A program made the translations under genes and the position numbers. A model generated the notes under the pieces. The model ran no database searches and was not told the DNA's origin. It saw nothing but the letters and a program-made list of their open reading frames with translations. A DNA stretch of 63,869 nucleotides from a virus: IMG/VR virus record IMGVR_UViG_3300033153_003795, positions 1 to 63,869 of that record. One strand, given 5' to 3'. Shown here one piece after another: positions 15,095 through 25,526 of the stretch. Position 1 is the stretch's first letter; every line of letters begins with the position of its first letter.

Positions 15095-15252
15095 AATGGG
15101 AAAAACTACATGTATATTAAGGTTATTAGAAGAGCTGACTAAGTCGGAGTAGTGAAATACAGATTAAGAAACTACTATACTAACTAAGGTCTAATTTAGA
15201 AAGATTACTGTATAATATAGCCAAAGAATGACGCTAGGGTCAGGAGAATGGT
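15095..15252 (+). promoter_or_regulatory. Intergenic region with hairpins and TATAAT promoter
   Basis: CTGAC-TAA-GTCGG (about 15137-15149) and AGTAGT...ACTACT (about 15149-15177) can fold, perhaps a terminator of the fibre transcript. TATAAT at 15211-15216 (ACTGTATAATATAG) precedes the next operon. No gene in this stretch. Confidence 0.45.
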
Positions 15253-15864
15253 ATGACTATACAACAATTGGTAAATTTAGCTGTTGAAGGTGAACTAAGG
15301 ACTTTACAAGTAAAAGACAATATACCTGCTATAATAGGTTATGTCAACTTAGGCCTTATCGAATTATATAAACGATTTCCACTAGATGTGCAAGAACACT
15401 TAATAGAGTTGTTGGATGGTGTAGAAGTATACACAATGCCTACTGACTTTATGTGGATAGTAGCTGCGTATGATGAAGTACCTGAAGGTAGTAGTGTAGT
15501 GGTACTCCCTATCCCTATAAACGAAGAAGATAATCCTGTAAGTATTAATACTATTAATTGGAATCAAGTACAGATACCTGTAACTGTGACTGGTTCGTAT
15601 ATAAGTATTATCTATGTAGCCGCTCCTTCGTATTTTACGGAAAGCGATGTAGCTGAAGCATTACCCCTCCCACCTCAAATGGTAGAAGCGTTACTACACT
15701 ATATTGGGTATAGAGCACATGGTTCTGATGATGGTAATGTACAGGCAGAGAATAGCACACATTATCAAAGATTTGAACTTAGTTGTAAAAGAATCGAGCA
15801 GATGGGTATGTTTACCTCTGATGATTTAAGTATGATTGATAGAAATATGAAAGGATTTGCCTAA
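15253..15864 (+). CDS. Head-tail adaptor-like protein (DUF6682-like)
   Basis: 203 residues. The helical start (PAIIGYVNLGLIELYKRFPL), then GVEVYTMPTDFMWIVAAYDE and a strand-rich middle, resembles phage adaptor proteins that bind below the portal. The C-terminal helical part (LPPQMVEALLHYIGYRAHGS) also fits this family. Its location in the fibre module, away from the portal, is unusual but N4-like phages place tail genes here. Confidence 0.6.
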   Translation: MTIQQLVNLAVEGELRTLQVKDNIPAIIGYVNLGLIELYKRFPLDVQEHLIELLDGVEVYTMPTDFMWIVAAYDEVPEGSSVVVLPIPINEEDNPVSINTINWNQVQIPVTVTGSYISIIYVAAPSYFTESDVAEALPLPPQMVEALLHYIGYRAHGSDDGNVQAENSTHYQRFELSCKRIEQMGMFTSDDLSMIDRNMKGFA

Positions 15865-18467
15865 TGCCTAGACGTAGTACAGCCTTAAATAACTTTACCG
15901 GTACAGGAATTACTAGAGAGATTGATAGTAAATATGATGTAATTAAAGAAGTAAGTGGTTATTTAACAGATATAGAAACTGTCGCAAACGAAGATATTGA
16001 CGGTCTAATAGCCGAACTAGAAGCGGCACAAGATTTTTCTGGAATTACCGCAGTTTCTGGTAGTCCAGTAGATTGGGATGACGAGACTAAAGTACTCACA
16101 ATACCGCCAGGTGATAAAGGTGACACCGGAGATGCAGGATCTGATGGAGCAACAGGTACTCAAGGTTCACAAGGTATACAAGGTATACGAGGAACTACCG
16201 GAGCCCAAGGTACTCAAGGTTCACAAGGTGTAGAAGGTAAAGTTGGTGAGACAGGAGCGACAGGTACCACTGGTTCTACAGGTGATACTGGTGCAGATTT
16301 AACAGTTGAACAAGTTATTGATAATGGTGATTATACATTCACATTCGATTTTAGTGATGGCACCAACTATACAACACCTAGTCTAAGAGGTGGGACTGGA
16401 GCAACAGGCGATACTGGTGACCAAGGCGTACAAGGTATATCTGTACATCACATTAAAGGTACAAGTACAACTGACTTAGAAGGTGATTTTACTACGCCTG
16501 GCGAAGTAGACACCTACACGCTTTACGGTGATGCAGCGGAAACGATAAACTTAGGGCATTTTAATGTGTCTAACGGCTATGCTGATGATGACGGCGGATT
16601 CGTAGGTTTAATGTATAGAACTGTATATGATACAAATAGTAGTGGTACAGTAGATAACTCTGAAGCACTAGGCGGTAAAAGTCTTACAACTGTAGAGACA
16701 GAAAGAGATGCGGCAATACTAGTTGCTACCTTAGCACTAGGTACTAACTATTCAGTAGCCGACCACACTGAGAAAGATGCCTTAACTGACCTGATTATAG
16801 ACGATAAAATATTTATTACTGATGACGGTGATGGTAAATGGGCTCATTATATTGTAACTGTTGTTACTGATGGGTTAGGTTCTACATCTACTTATGAAGT
16901 TATAATGGATGAAGACACTTATTTAAATGCTAATACAGCCGCTAGTATCAAAACTACTTACGAAAGTAATGCCGATACGAACGCATTTACAGATACTGAA
17001 AAAACAGAACTAGCCGCTATTCCGGATGGTGCAGATATTGTAACTAATGTAGGCACATCTACAGCTAATGCATTATCTAAATTTGATGGTACTTCTGGTA
17101 AAATTGTACAAGATTCAAATGTAATACTTGATGATACAGGTAAGTTAACAGGTATTACAGCTATGGATGTTATTTTACTAGGAACAGACAATATTTTAAT
17201 AGATGGTGCAACAAACGCTAGAGCTATAACAGAAGGAGCGACTAGGTGGAATCATAGTCCCGCTATCCCTGGTACTAGAGCTATTCACTTAGAGGTAGAC
17301 GCTAATAACCAATCTGATACTATGGGTATAAATGTTAACTACATCGCTACAGGTTTAGATGTTGGAGATGTTGGTATGGGTATCGAGGTAAATATCGATA
17401 CTACTGCAGCTAATGGTGGGCATATAGAAGGCTATAGAGTTAATAGGGCCGGTAACGGAAGTACAGAAGTTCACGCTTTACACGCAGGTGCAAGTGTACA
17501 CCCTGTTCATCACGAGTCAGGTATAGAAGAAACCACAGAAATTGCTTTTAGTTATGATGATTCATTAACCTCATTTACTGATATAACAACTGCGGTAGGA
17601 ACTGGTGGTACTAATGTAACACTATTCGATGACGATAACGATGTACTCTACATAGGACATTCAACTACATTCAATATAATAAATTTACTGTTTAGTACTT
17701 TTGCAAGTCAAGACGTAACACCGGAATTCGGATTTTCAGATGGAGTTGGTGGTTTTACTAGTTTTGGTGCAAATGATAGTACAAGTGGTTGTACAGCTAA
17801 TGGTAATATGTCATGGAGAACTGATGATTTAGTAGGTTGGGCGCAAGATACTGTAAATGCAGTAGGCTCTAAATACTGGATTAAAATCACTAGAACTAGA
17901 AACAACATAGTAACTTCGCCTATAGAATCTACTATTAAGGTTGTGAGCGCTATAGTTTACGATTGGCATGAAGATGGTATGTTGAATGTAAAAGATATAA
18001 CACCCGCTGTTGCGCTAGATACTACAGCTACTACGTATTCAACAGCTATTAATGAACATAACACTAAACTAAGTGGGATTGAGGATAATGCTACAGCAGA
18101 TCAGAACGCTAGTGAAGTACCTTATACTAATACTACTAGTGGTATGACAGCTACTGATGTTCAAGGGGCAGTAGATGAAGTAGATACTCGTCTAGATACA
18201 CTTGAAGCTATTAACTACATAGATAGAGCAGATAAAATTTTAGCAGGATACAATATTGCTAATATGATATATACAACTGGATTTTTAACGAAAATAAGGT
18301 ATAATGCCGATACGGATACTGATTACGAAGTATTTGCGTATGACGGTAATGATGTACTAATAACTATACAGCATTATATAACAACAGCACTTGAAGGAAC
18401 AACGACATTATCATATGATGGTAATGAAGATCTAATTTCAGTGATTTATGTAGGATCAGGAGAATAA
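15864..18467 (+). CDS. Tail fibre with collagen-like Gly-X-Y segments
   Basis: 867 residues. Two collagen-like stretches lie at about 83-146 and 175-192 (repeats of GxT/GxQ such as GATGTQGSQGIQGIRG), typical of trimeric phage fibres. The rest is beta-rich and Thr/Asp-rich, with a C-terminal LDTLEAINYI segment. Start overlaps the previous stop (TAATG). Internal G-X-Y units are repeated in DNA, so this gene is prone to copy-number change. Confidence 0.8.
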   Translation: MPRRSTALNNFTGTGITREIDSKYDVIKEVSGYLTDIETVANEDIDGLIAELEAAQDFSGITAVSGSPVDWDDETKVLTIPPGDKGDTGDAGSDGATGTQGSQGIQGIRGTTGAQGTQGSQGVEGKVGETGATGTTGSTGDTGADLTVEQVIDNGDYTFTFDFSDGTNYTTPSLRGGTGATGDTGDQGVQGISVHHIKGTSTTDLEGDFTTPGEVDTYTLYGDAAETINLGHFNVSNGYADDDGGFVGLMYRTVYDTNSSGTVDNSEALGGKSLTTVETERDAAILVATLALGTNYSVADHTEKDALTDLIIDDKIFITDDGDGKWAHYIVTVVTDGLGSTSTYEVIMDEDTYLNANTAASIKTTYESNADTNAFTDTEKTELAAIPDGADIVTNVGTSTANALSKFDGTSGKIVQDSNVILDDTGKLTGITAMDVILLGTDNILIDGATNARAITEGATRWNHSPAIPGTRAIHLEVDANNQSDTMGINVNYIATGLDVGDVGMGIEVNIDTTAANGGHIEGYRVNRAGNGSTEVHALHAGASVHPVHHESGIEETTEIAFSYDDSLTSFTDITTAVGTGGTNVTLFDDDNDVLYIGHSTTFNIINLLFSTFASQDVTPEFGFSDGVGGFTSFGANDSTSGCTANGNMSWRTDDLVGWAQDTVNAVGSKYWIKITRTRNNIVTSPIESTIKVVSAIVYDWHEDGMLNVKDITPAVALDTTATTYSTAINEHNTKLSGIEDNATADQNASEVPYTNTTSGMTATDVQGAVDEVDTRLDTLEAINYIDRADKILAGYNIANMIYTTGFLTKIRYNADTDTDYEVFAYDGNDVLITIQHYITTALEGTTTLSYDGNEDLISVIYVGSGE

Positions 18468-18468
18468 T

Positions 18469-18804
18469 ATGGATGCTGTAAGTTACTCATATGCAGATGC
18501 ACAGAAGAAAAAAATTGATAAGTTTGTAGCAGAGCCTACTAATGACTATGGAGTAGTTACTACCCCTAGTTTAATACCGACGGGTGAATCTGTCAGTATT
18601 CCAGCAGGAAGACAAGCAGTGGTAAGTAATCTTACAGTTGAGGGTACATTAACAGTTGATGGAGAACTAGGGATAATAGGCGGAGGAAGTGTAAGTAACG
18701 TACAAATAATTACAAACGAAATAATTATGGATGACACAACAGACGGTAAAACGTATTCAGTAAAAATGACAAATGGTGCTTTTGTTATACAAGAAGTAGT
18801 ATAA
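18469..18804 (+). CDS. Small fibre-associated protein
   Basis: 111 residues with the beta-helix-like segment VEGTLTVDGELGIIGGG (about 58-74), frequently seen at the base of fibres. Follows the collagen-like fibre closely. Function probably structural. Confidence 0.5.
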   Translation: MDAVSYSYADAQKKKIDKFVAEPTNDYGVVTTPSLIPTGESVSIPAGRQAVVSNLTVEGTLTVDGELGIIGGGSVSNVQIITNEIIMDDTTDGKTYSVKMTNGAFVIQEVV

Positions 18805-18833
18805 ACTTTAATACTAAACCACAAGGATAGATA

Positions 18834-21035
18834 ATGGCAGGAAAATTAACACTAGTAGACGGTAATGGCTATGGAGCATCGTTAAAAACAACAGACGGTT
18901 CTGCGGATAGAGATATCACTATTCCTGATGCTTTATACAGTCAAACAGAAGTAGATAACCTAGTTGACAATGCTGGTAGTATAGAGGCCGGTGTCTTAAG
19001 AAACGGACCAATTCATGATGGTGTACTAGCACTAGATACTGTAAGTGAAGTAGGTTCTAAGCCGGTTCTTTATACAGGTAATGGTACAAGTCAAGATGTT
19101 ACAACTCCTATGGATATAGCAAACCATAATGGACAAACAGGTCTTGCTACAATAGCTGCAGACTGGGCTTACTCAGCAGCAGATGACTATGATGATTGGA
19201 ATGGTACAGGCACAACTAAAGCTTCATTTGCTATTGATAATAGTGCAACAGGTGATGCTAGAGTATATGAGAATATAACTGGTGTAAATACAACATCTTC
19301 TCCTGTAATTGATACTACTAACTGGGTTCTAGCTGAAGAACAGTTAGGCGGAAGATTTCACTTTAAAAATAGAGATGCTACTGATGACCATAAAGTATTT
19401 GATAGTATTAGAAGAGAGCTTAAAAATATTGAAACTAATACAACAGCAATTGAAGCAAGTCTAGCGAATAGCTTAACAGCTATAAATGTTGCTAGTCTAT
19501 CTGTTGGTTCTGATGTAACTGTTAATACAAACGCAGAAGATTATGTAGTTTGGGTAGACCAAACAACTAGAAAGACAGCTGGTTATAGAACTGATGCTGG
19601 TGTAATTCAAAACAGTAAGAACAATACAGCTACAGATTTACTTGAAGTAGATAGTGTTGGTGGATTTGTTATAGAGCATTACAACCCTACAACTGGTTTT
19701 GGTATAGTAATGGATGTTGGTGATGGTGTAGCTGGTAGAGATATACCTATAAGCTGTCAGAAGAAACCTTTCTTCTTTGTTAAGAAAAAGCTAACCACAA
19801 CACCAGAGAATTGGAATACCTATGATAAAGTAAACACAGCTACTAAGTATATGCTACTTAATACAACTGTTATTGCAACTGCAGCTACTACCCTATGGAA
19901 CGATACAGAACCGACAGAAGATAAATTCACAGTAGGAACTTCAAATGGTGTAAATACTTCTGGTGAACAGTTCATAACTTACTACCAATGTGAAACAGAT
20001 AACCATAAGTTTAAAGCTTATACTGGTACAGGTGCAGTAGGTAATGAGGTTGATTTAGGTCTTGATATGACTGAAGCTGGTAGTTGGTGTAGGATTAAGT
20101 CTTATGTTGGAGGAATTGGTAATTGGACTATTGTAGATAATATTCGTGGTGATGCTGTTTCTTTATTAGCAGATTCTTCATCCGCAGAAGGGGCTGTTAC
20201 GGCCTTCGATTTTACAGCAACAGGTATTACAGTAAACGCTACAGGAATTAGTCAAAATGCCTCAGGTTATTTATACATCATAGAAGCATACTCACCAACA
20301 TACAATAAACCTACAGGTGGTAATTTAATAGGTGTAAATACTGATAAAGATATTACATATACTAAAGGTGTAGGTATTACAAATGCTTTAGAGACTACAT
20401 CAGCACATACAGTAGACTGTTCAGCATTGGCTGGAGAAACTGCATATATAGTTAGAGAGAATGGTGTAGGCACAACAGCAGAATTGACTACTATACCGGC
20501 CTACACAGAAAGACCTTCTGGGTATACAGATGTGTATCTAAACACTACAGACAACAAAGTATACAATGGCTCAGATGTAGCTAAAGAACTTGTTGTGCTT
20601 GGAGAATGTAAAGTAGATGGTCAAGGTCTTGTATTTGATTTAGTTGAGTACAGACCAAACATATCTTACTTTGATGAAGTAGTTGCTACTGGTGATGTTA
20701 AGACATTAGGTAAGTTTGTGGGCGAAAATGCTTGTACTGCTTTTGTTAATTTTGACGCTACTACTACCCCTGTTACTGTACATAGTAGTTTTAATGTGAG
20801 TGATGTTATAAAAACAGCTGCAGGATATTTTGAGATATTCTTTGAGGATGATATGGATAGTATAGCTTATACTCCAACTGTTACTCACGGTGATATTAAT
20901 GCTAGTGCTAATGGTATTCAATATAACAGGTCAGCATTTAAGAAAAGCAAATTCTCGGTTAGGACAACAATATACTCGACAGGTTCAGTTAATCCTACAA
21001 GTGTTACAGTAGATATTAAAGGGGGTAAAAACTAA
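18834..21035 (+). CDS. Tail fibre/spike protein
   Basis: 733 residues starting MAGKLTLVDGNGYGASLKTT. Beta-rich, Thr/Gly/Asp-rich with a central EASLANSLTAINVASL heptad-like region. No catalytic motif. GGATAG is the ribosome binding site. Part of the three- to four-fibre set, so this phage may carry several adhesins or a complex fibre. Confidence 0.7.
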   Translation: MAGKLTLVDGNGYGASLKTTDGSADRDITIPDALYSQTEVDNLVDNAGSIEAGVLRNGPIHDGVLALDTVSEVGSKPVLYTGNGTSQDVTTPMDIANHNGQTGLATIAADWAYSAADDYDDWNGTGTTKASFAIDNSATGDARVYENITGVNTTSSPVIDTTNWVLAEEQLGGRFHFKNRDATDDHKVFDSIRRELKNIETNTTAIEASLANSLTAINVASLSVGSDVTVNTNAEDYVVWVDQTTRKTAGYRTDAGVIQNSKNNTATDLLEVDSVGGFVIEHYNPTTGFGIVMDVGDGVAGRDIPISCQKKPFFFVKKKLTTTPENWNTYDKVNTATKYMLLNTTVIATAATTLWNDTEPTEDKFTVGTSNGVNTSGEQFITYYQCETDNHKFKAYTGTGAVGNEVDLGLDMTEAGSWCRIKSYVGGIGNWTIVDNIRGDAVSLLADSSSAEGAVTAFDFTATGITVNATGISQNASGYLYIIEAYSPTYNKPTGGNLIGVNTDKDITYTKGVGITNALETTSAHTVDCSALAGETAYIVRENGVGTTAELTTIPAYTERPSGYTDVYLNTTDNKVYNGSDVAKELVVLGECKVDGQGLVFDLVEYRPNISYFDEVVATGDVKTLGKFVGENACTAFVNFDATTTPVTVHSSFNVSDVIKTAAGYFEIFFEDDMDSIAYTPTVTHGDINASANGIQYNRSAFKKSKFSVRTTIYSTGSVNPTSVTVDIKGGKN

Positions 21036-21382
21036 TGTTAGGATATGGTAAATTAAATATAGATGGTACTCTACAGAGTGCCAACAAACCACACGAAGGT
21101 TTTGTTCCACTAGAGAACTTTGAAAAAGATATAGATGGTAATTACTATAATAAGTATAACCAAAATGGTACTCCTGACTTAGTAGCTATTCAAGCAGATA
21201 AAGACGCTGAGATAGCACAAACAAATCTTGAAGCCTTAGAAGCTACTGATAAAGATATGATTAGAGTAGCAGAGGATATATTGAACTTACTTGTAACTAA
21301 AGGTCTAATGACTGAATCAGAACTTCCACAGTCGGCTCAAGACAAACTAGTTAATAGAAGAAATGCAAGGAGTGCCTTATGA
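21035..21382 (+). CDS. Tail-fibre-associated/chaperone-like protein
   Basis: 115 residues; a Tyr-rich start (GKLNIDGTLQSANKPHEGFV) then a helical region with LVTKGLMTESELPQSAQDKL. This layout is common in fibre assembly or capping proteins that follow a fibre gene. ATG overlaps the previous TAA. Confidence 0.5.
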   Translation: MLGYGKLNIDGTLQSANKPHEGFVPLENFEKDIDGNYYNKYNQNGTPDLVAIQADKDAEIAQTNLEALEATDKDMIRVAEDILNLLVTKGLMTESELPQSAQDKLVNRRNARSAL

Positions 21383-22173
21383 GTACAGTAATAACAGGTG
21401 CCGATTTAATAACGCCACAACTCAAACTTAAAAAAGGTATAGATATAGCAAGTGCGACAGAACTACCTATTGGTACAGACGGTAATTCTTTTGATGTAAC
21501 AGGAACAACCACAATAACTTCAATAGCAACAACAGGTAATGTAGGAACTTCAATTAGATTGCATTTTGATGGTATACTTACTTTAACTCATCACGCAACA
21601 GATTTGATATTACCAACAGGTGCAAATGTTGCAACAGCAGTAGGAGATATTGTAGAGTTTGAAGAGTATGCTTCAGGTGACTTTAGATGTACTTCTTACA
21701 CTAGAGCAAACGGACAACCACTAGCAGGAGCAGCAGGAGGATTACTTGCAGCTAATAACCTTAGTGATGTTTCAAATATTTCTACCTCAAGAGATAATTT
21801 AGGTGTAACCATAGGAACTGATGTTCAAGCTTATGATGTTGATACAGCAAAAACTGATGTTATTCAAACATTTTCTGTATCTCAAAGAGGAACAGTTACA
21901 ACAGATAATGATCTATCTTTTAATTTAGGTGCTACAAATAACTTTAAATGTACTCCAACAGGTGCAGGAACAATGACTTTTACAGGTCTTGCAGATGGGC
22001 AAGGTGGAAGTATAAGGTTTGAAAACACCTCTGATTACGCCATTACTAAAAATGCCTTAGTGCTAGCAAGCAGTACATTCCTTGATACTATATCTGCAAC
22101 AGGGGAGTATATACTGGCATATGAGTGCGACGGTACAAATGTATTTATTACATGCTCTCAAGGACTTACATAA
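21379..22173 (+). CDS. Fibre-like protein
   Basis: 264 residues, Thr/Gly-rich beta protein with IRLHFDGILTLTHHATDLIL and LPTGANVATAVGDIVEFEEY, as in the tips of many phage fibres. Overlaps its neighbours on both sides (ATGA at 21379, TAATG at 22173). No enzymatic motif. Confidence 0.6.
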   Translation: MSTVITGADLITPQLKLKKGIDIASATELPIGTDGNSFDVTGTTTITSIATTGNVGTSIRLHFDGILTLTHHATDLILPTGANVATAVGDIVEFEEYASGDFRCTSYTRANGQPLAGAAGGLLAANNLSDVSNISTSRDNLGVTIGTDVQAYDVDTAKTDVIQTFSVSQRGTVTTDNDLSFNLGATNNFKCTPTGAGTMTFTGLADGQGGSIRFENTSDYAITKNALVLASSTFLDTISATGEYILAYECDGTNVFITCSQGLT

Positions 22174-22946
22174 TGAATAACACCAAAAAGAATACTCATT
22201 ATGTTTATTTGATACAAGTTTTAAATACTGTAAATAAAACACAATGGTATATTGGATGCAGAAGTTGTAAAAGTATTGATACAGATACCAACTATATCGG
22301 TTCATCGAAGCATCTCAAAAAATTCGTAAAAAATAATAATCCTAAGACAAGAAAGAAAATCTTATCTGTATGGAAAACTAGAAAAGAGGCAATTACGGAA
22401 GAAATAAGACTACACAATCTTCATGATGTCGCAAAGAATGGCAAGTACTTTAATAAAGCCAAACAAACAAGTACTGGCTTTGACACAACTGGTTGCGGGT
22501 ACCGACCAAGTGCTGAACACATAGAAATATTAAAGAATTCACAAAAAGGTAAAATAAAATCTAAAGAGTCGATTGCAAAAATGAGAAAAGCTTTAATAGG
22601 AAGAAAACTATCAGAACAACATAAAATAAATATTAGTAAAGGTGGTAAAGGTAGAGTTTTTTCCGAAAACCACAAACAAAAAATATCAGAGTCAACTATA
22701 GGAAAACGAGTATCAGAAAAAACAAAGAAAAAACTTAGTGAGGCCGCTATAGAAAGGTATATAAAAAGTAACCACCCATGCAATAAACCAGTTGTTAATT
22801 TAGATAATGGTATGCTTTTTGAAAGTGCTTCTATTGCTTCAAAATGGGCTAATGCCCAAGGCGTTAAACATGTATGTAGAGGAGTCAGAAAAACCGCAGG
22901 CGGTTATAGATGGGCTTATGTAGATAGCGTAAAGGAGGTTGCTTAA
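22173..22946 (+). CDS. GIY-YIG homing endonuclease with NUMOD3 repeats
   Basis: 257 residues from ATG 22173, chosen because it overlaps the previous stop (TAATG); a longer frame from 22125 exists. GIY-YIG core: YVYLIQ... near residue 10 and WYIGCR near residue 27. Residues about 120-200 hold NUMOD3-like repeats (SKESIAKMRKAL, SEQHKINISKG, SENHKQKISES, SEKTKKKLSEA). A C-terminal NUMOD1-like unit (KPVVNLDNGMLFESASIA) follows. It lies between two fibre genes, where it can spread without breaking them. Confidence 0.8.
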   Translation: MNNTKKNTHYVYLIQVLNTVNKTQWYIGCRSCKSIDTDTNYIGSSKHLKKFVKNNNPKTRKKILSVWKTRKEAITEEIRLHNLHDVAKNGKYFNKAKQTSTGFDTTGCGYRPSAEHIEILKNSQKGKIKSKESIAKMRKALIGRKLSEQHKINISKGGKGRVFSENHKQKISESTIGKRVSEKTKKKLSEAAIERYIKSNHPCNKPVVNLDNGMLFESASIASKWANAQGVKHVCRGVRKTAGGYRWAYVDSVKEVA

Positions 22947-24847
22947 TGGATAGTGTAATTAAAGGGAAGGTTATCCCTGCAAGTGCAAGCGGTTGTCAAA
23001 CAATTCCACAAGATTCACTCATAGCTTCATACTTGCTTCAAGGTACAGCAGAAGATGAAACAGGTACTTATGATGGTACAGAAACTGGTTCAGTAACTTA
23101 TGAGTATGATGACGATAGAGGTATTGGGCTTAGACTAAACGCAGATAGTGAGTGGATAACTATTTCAGGCGAAATTCTTGACCTTGATGGAGATTTTACA
23201 ATATCTGCTTGGATTAACCCAAGTGCAATAGGTTTAACTAGTGCAATATACTGTCAAAGAGATTCAAACAATGAAGGAATTGGTTTTTTTGTTAATCAGA
23301 CAACTAATAAAGTAGGAATAGTAATAGAAAATACAGCTACAACACAACTCTATGCTTATTCCGATACTGCTGTTACTGTTGGTATTTGGTATCATTGCGT
23401 AGCTAGAAAAACAGGGACATCTGTTATGGTTACGCTAGACAAGGTCAATGGAACACCAACGACAGTCAGTGGAACATTTGGAGACACTTCAGTAGATAGT
23501 TATCTTGGAAGATACCAAAATACTATAAACACTAGTGCAAGACATCTTTCATCATGTTACCATTTTTACAGCAGGGCAATTACAGACCAAGAAATAACAG
23601 ACATCTACGACCTTGAAAAATACCAACACAACAATGCTTTAGACCATGGTTTAATAGCTTACTATCCTCTTGATGGCAACTCACTTGATAATGCTATTAA
23701 TCAAGAAGATGGTACAGATGCGAATATGACTTATCCTACAGATAGCGATTTAGGAGTTGTTGCGGCTTTTAATGGCACATCAAGTTATATACAGCATGGA
23801 GTTGCTTCAACAACTGATTTTTCTTTTTCTGTGTGGTTAAACTTTAATGATATAAGTGGAAACCAAATGGTTATAGATTTTGGTGATGGAAGGGCATTGG
23901 GTATACTGTATGGTACAGCAGGAGAAAAGCTCGTTTGGCAGTATGCTTCTGTTAGTGCTAACCATATTATCCAAAATACCGCAATATCGTATGATACTTG
24001 GTATCATGTTGTAGGTATAAGAGAGAGTAGTTCAGTCAAACTGTATATAGATAATGTTTTGCAGACTGGTGGAACTGTTGCTGATAATTTAACTTCAGAG
24101 GTTGCAAGATTTGGTTCAAGAAATGGGGCATTGTTTTTTAATGGATTACTGTCAAACCCTAGATTTTATAATAGGCTTTTATCTGAAAAAGAAATTGATT
24201 GGATATACGACTATGAAAAACCAGATTCTACAGAGTGTAAATATAACTCAACTATAAATAATCCAGACCCGTTTGAAGATGGTAGTGGAATAGCTCTTTA
24301 TAAGTTAGATGGAAATGCAAATGATACAACAGGTGATTATGACGGTACTCCAACAAGTGTTACTTATGAAGATGGAGTATTTGGGCAAGCAGGTGTATTT
24401 AATAGTACAACTTCACGAATAGTAACTTCAATACCTGCTCAAACGGATTTTTCTATATCTTTTTTCCTGACAATAGACACTATAGAACTTATGATATTTT
24501 GGGGTAATAAGACAGATGACCAATTTAATATGCAGCTGAATAGTTCAACGCTTGTTAAGTCTTATATTAGTGGAACAGCATATAGTTTTACTCCTAGCCC
24601 TACTTTAGCTGTAGATACGGTATACCATATGGTTCTTACGAGAAGTGGCTCTGACCTCAAAATTTATCAAGATGGAACATTACTTGGCACACAAACAGTA
24701 GGTACAGGTTCAATAGCACCAGATACAATTGGGGGTGACTCTTCAAGTTTATATGCTACTAAAGGTTCTTTAGGTCAATGTAGAGTATTTGATAAAGCAA
24801 TATCAACAGATGAAATAGCGATACTAGCAAACGAAAGGAAAGTATAA
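22946..24847 (+). CDS. Three LamG/concanavalin-like domains: probable receptor-binding protein
   Basis: 633 residues made of three similar units (about 22-225, 232-420, 446-633). Each has the LamG-like jelly-roll pattern: SLIASYLLQGTAEDETGTYD / GLIAYYPLDGNSLDNAIN / IALYKLDGNANDTTG, then W-Y-H-V strands (GIWYHCVARKTG, DTWYHVVGIRES, DTVYHMVLTRSG) and an RxFD/RxYNR end. Such domains bind sugars. A triple-domain protein in a fibre module fits glycan recognition on the host surface. Confidence 0.78.
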   Translation: MDSVIKGKVIPASASGCQTIPQDSLIASYLLQGTAEDETGTYDGTETGSVTYEYDDDRGIGLRLNADSEWITISGEILDLDGDFTISAWINPSAIGLTSAIYCQRDSNNEGIGFFVNQTTNKVGIVIENTATTQLYAYSDTAVTVGIWYHCVARKTGTSVMVTLDKVNGTPTTVSGTFGDTSVDSYLGRYQNTINTSARHLSSCYHFYSRAITDQEITDIYDLEKYQHNNALDHGLIAYYPLDGNSLDNAINQEDGTDANMTYPTDSDLGVVAAFNGTSSYIQHGVASTTDFSFSVWLNFNDISGNQMVIDFGDGRALGILYGTAGEKLVWQYASVSANHIIQNTAISYDTWYHVVGIRESSSVKLYIDNVLQTGGTVADNLTSEVARFGSRNGALFFNGLLSNPRFYNRLLSEKEIDWIYDYEKPDSTECKYNSTINNPDPFEDGSGIALYKLDGNANDTTGDYDGTPTSVTYEDGVFGQAGVFNSTTSRIVTSIPAQTDFSISFFLTIDTIELMIFWGNKTDDQFNMQLNSSTLVKSYISGTAYSFTPSPTLAVDTVYHMVLTRSGSDLKIYQDGTLLGTQTVGTGSIAPDTIGGDSSSLYATKGSLGQCRVFDKAISTDEIAILANERKV

Positions 24848-25524
24848 TGTACTTAAATAAAAACACAACGCCAACTAGCATAATTAAGAAAGCTAAACCA
24901 ATGAGTTTACCAAATAAAGATGTAGGTAAATCTTGGTTTTTACAGTCTAGTGAAGCGGAGCGAAACGCAAATGGCATCTTTACTATTACAGAGGATTTAA
25001 TTCCGAGTAGAAGATATTACACTTGTGAAAGTGTATTAAATGAAGATACAGCACATATCACCAGAACACCGGTTAATAGAGATGTAGCAGATGTTCAAGC
25101 ATTGATGTACAAAGATTTAGAGGCTACTGCAAATACCCAATTCAATGATGCTACAGAAGGTTATACTCCAGCTGAGATGAGTTCATGGAATGAGTTAGAA
25201 GCCGAAGCAATAGCACATCAAACTACCGCGTTAACATCAGGAATGTTATATGATGAAGCAGTTTTTGCTGGAATTACTGTTGGTGAACTAGCAACAAAAG
25301 TATTAGCGAATGCTGCAGTTTTGAAACAGTATAAATCGTATATCTCGGGTACTAGGAAAAAAGTGGCATTAGAGATAGTAGCACTTACTGATGTTAATGA
25401 ATGTATACTTTATGAACGTACTCCTTATGACTACACGTTAACAGAAGAAGATGTAATCGATGGTAATGGTACAGTTGGTGACATAGTTGTTAGACATAAA
25501 AACAACGTATCAGACTGGAGCTAG
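24847..25524 (+). CDS. Tail-fibre assembly/chaperone-like protein
   Basis: 225 residues; the central part (AEMSSWNELEAEAIAHQTTA...VLKQYKSYISGTRKKVALE) resembles DUF4376-type tail assembly proteins. It directly follows the LamG protein with TAATG overlap, so it may help it fold. Not certain. Confidence 0.5.
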   Translation: MYLNKNTTPTSIIKKAKPMSLPNKDVGKSWFLQSSEAERNANGIFTITEDLIPSRRYYTCESVLNEDTAHITRTPVNRDVADVQALMYKDLEATANTQFNDATEGYTPAEMSSWNELEAEAIAHQTTALTSGMLYDEAVFAGITVGELATKVLANAAVLKQYKSYISGTRKKVALEIVALTDVNECILYERTPYDYTLTEEDVIDGNGTVGDIVVRHKNNVSDWS

Positions 25525-25526
25525 TA

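Noticed and set aside
16110-16300. Direct DNA repeats as mobile element or CRISPR
   Set aside because: They encode Gly-X-Y collagen-like repeats inside a fibre gene.
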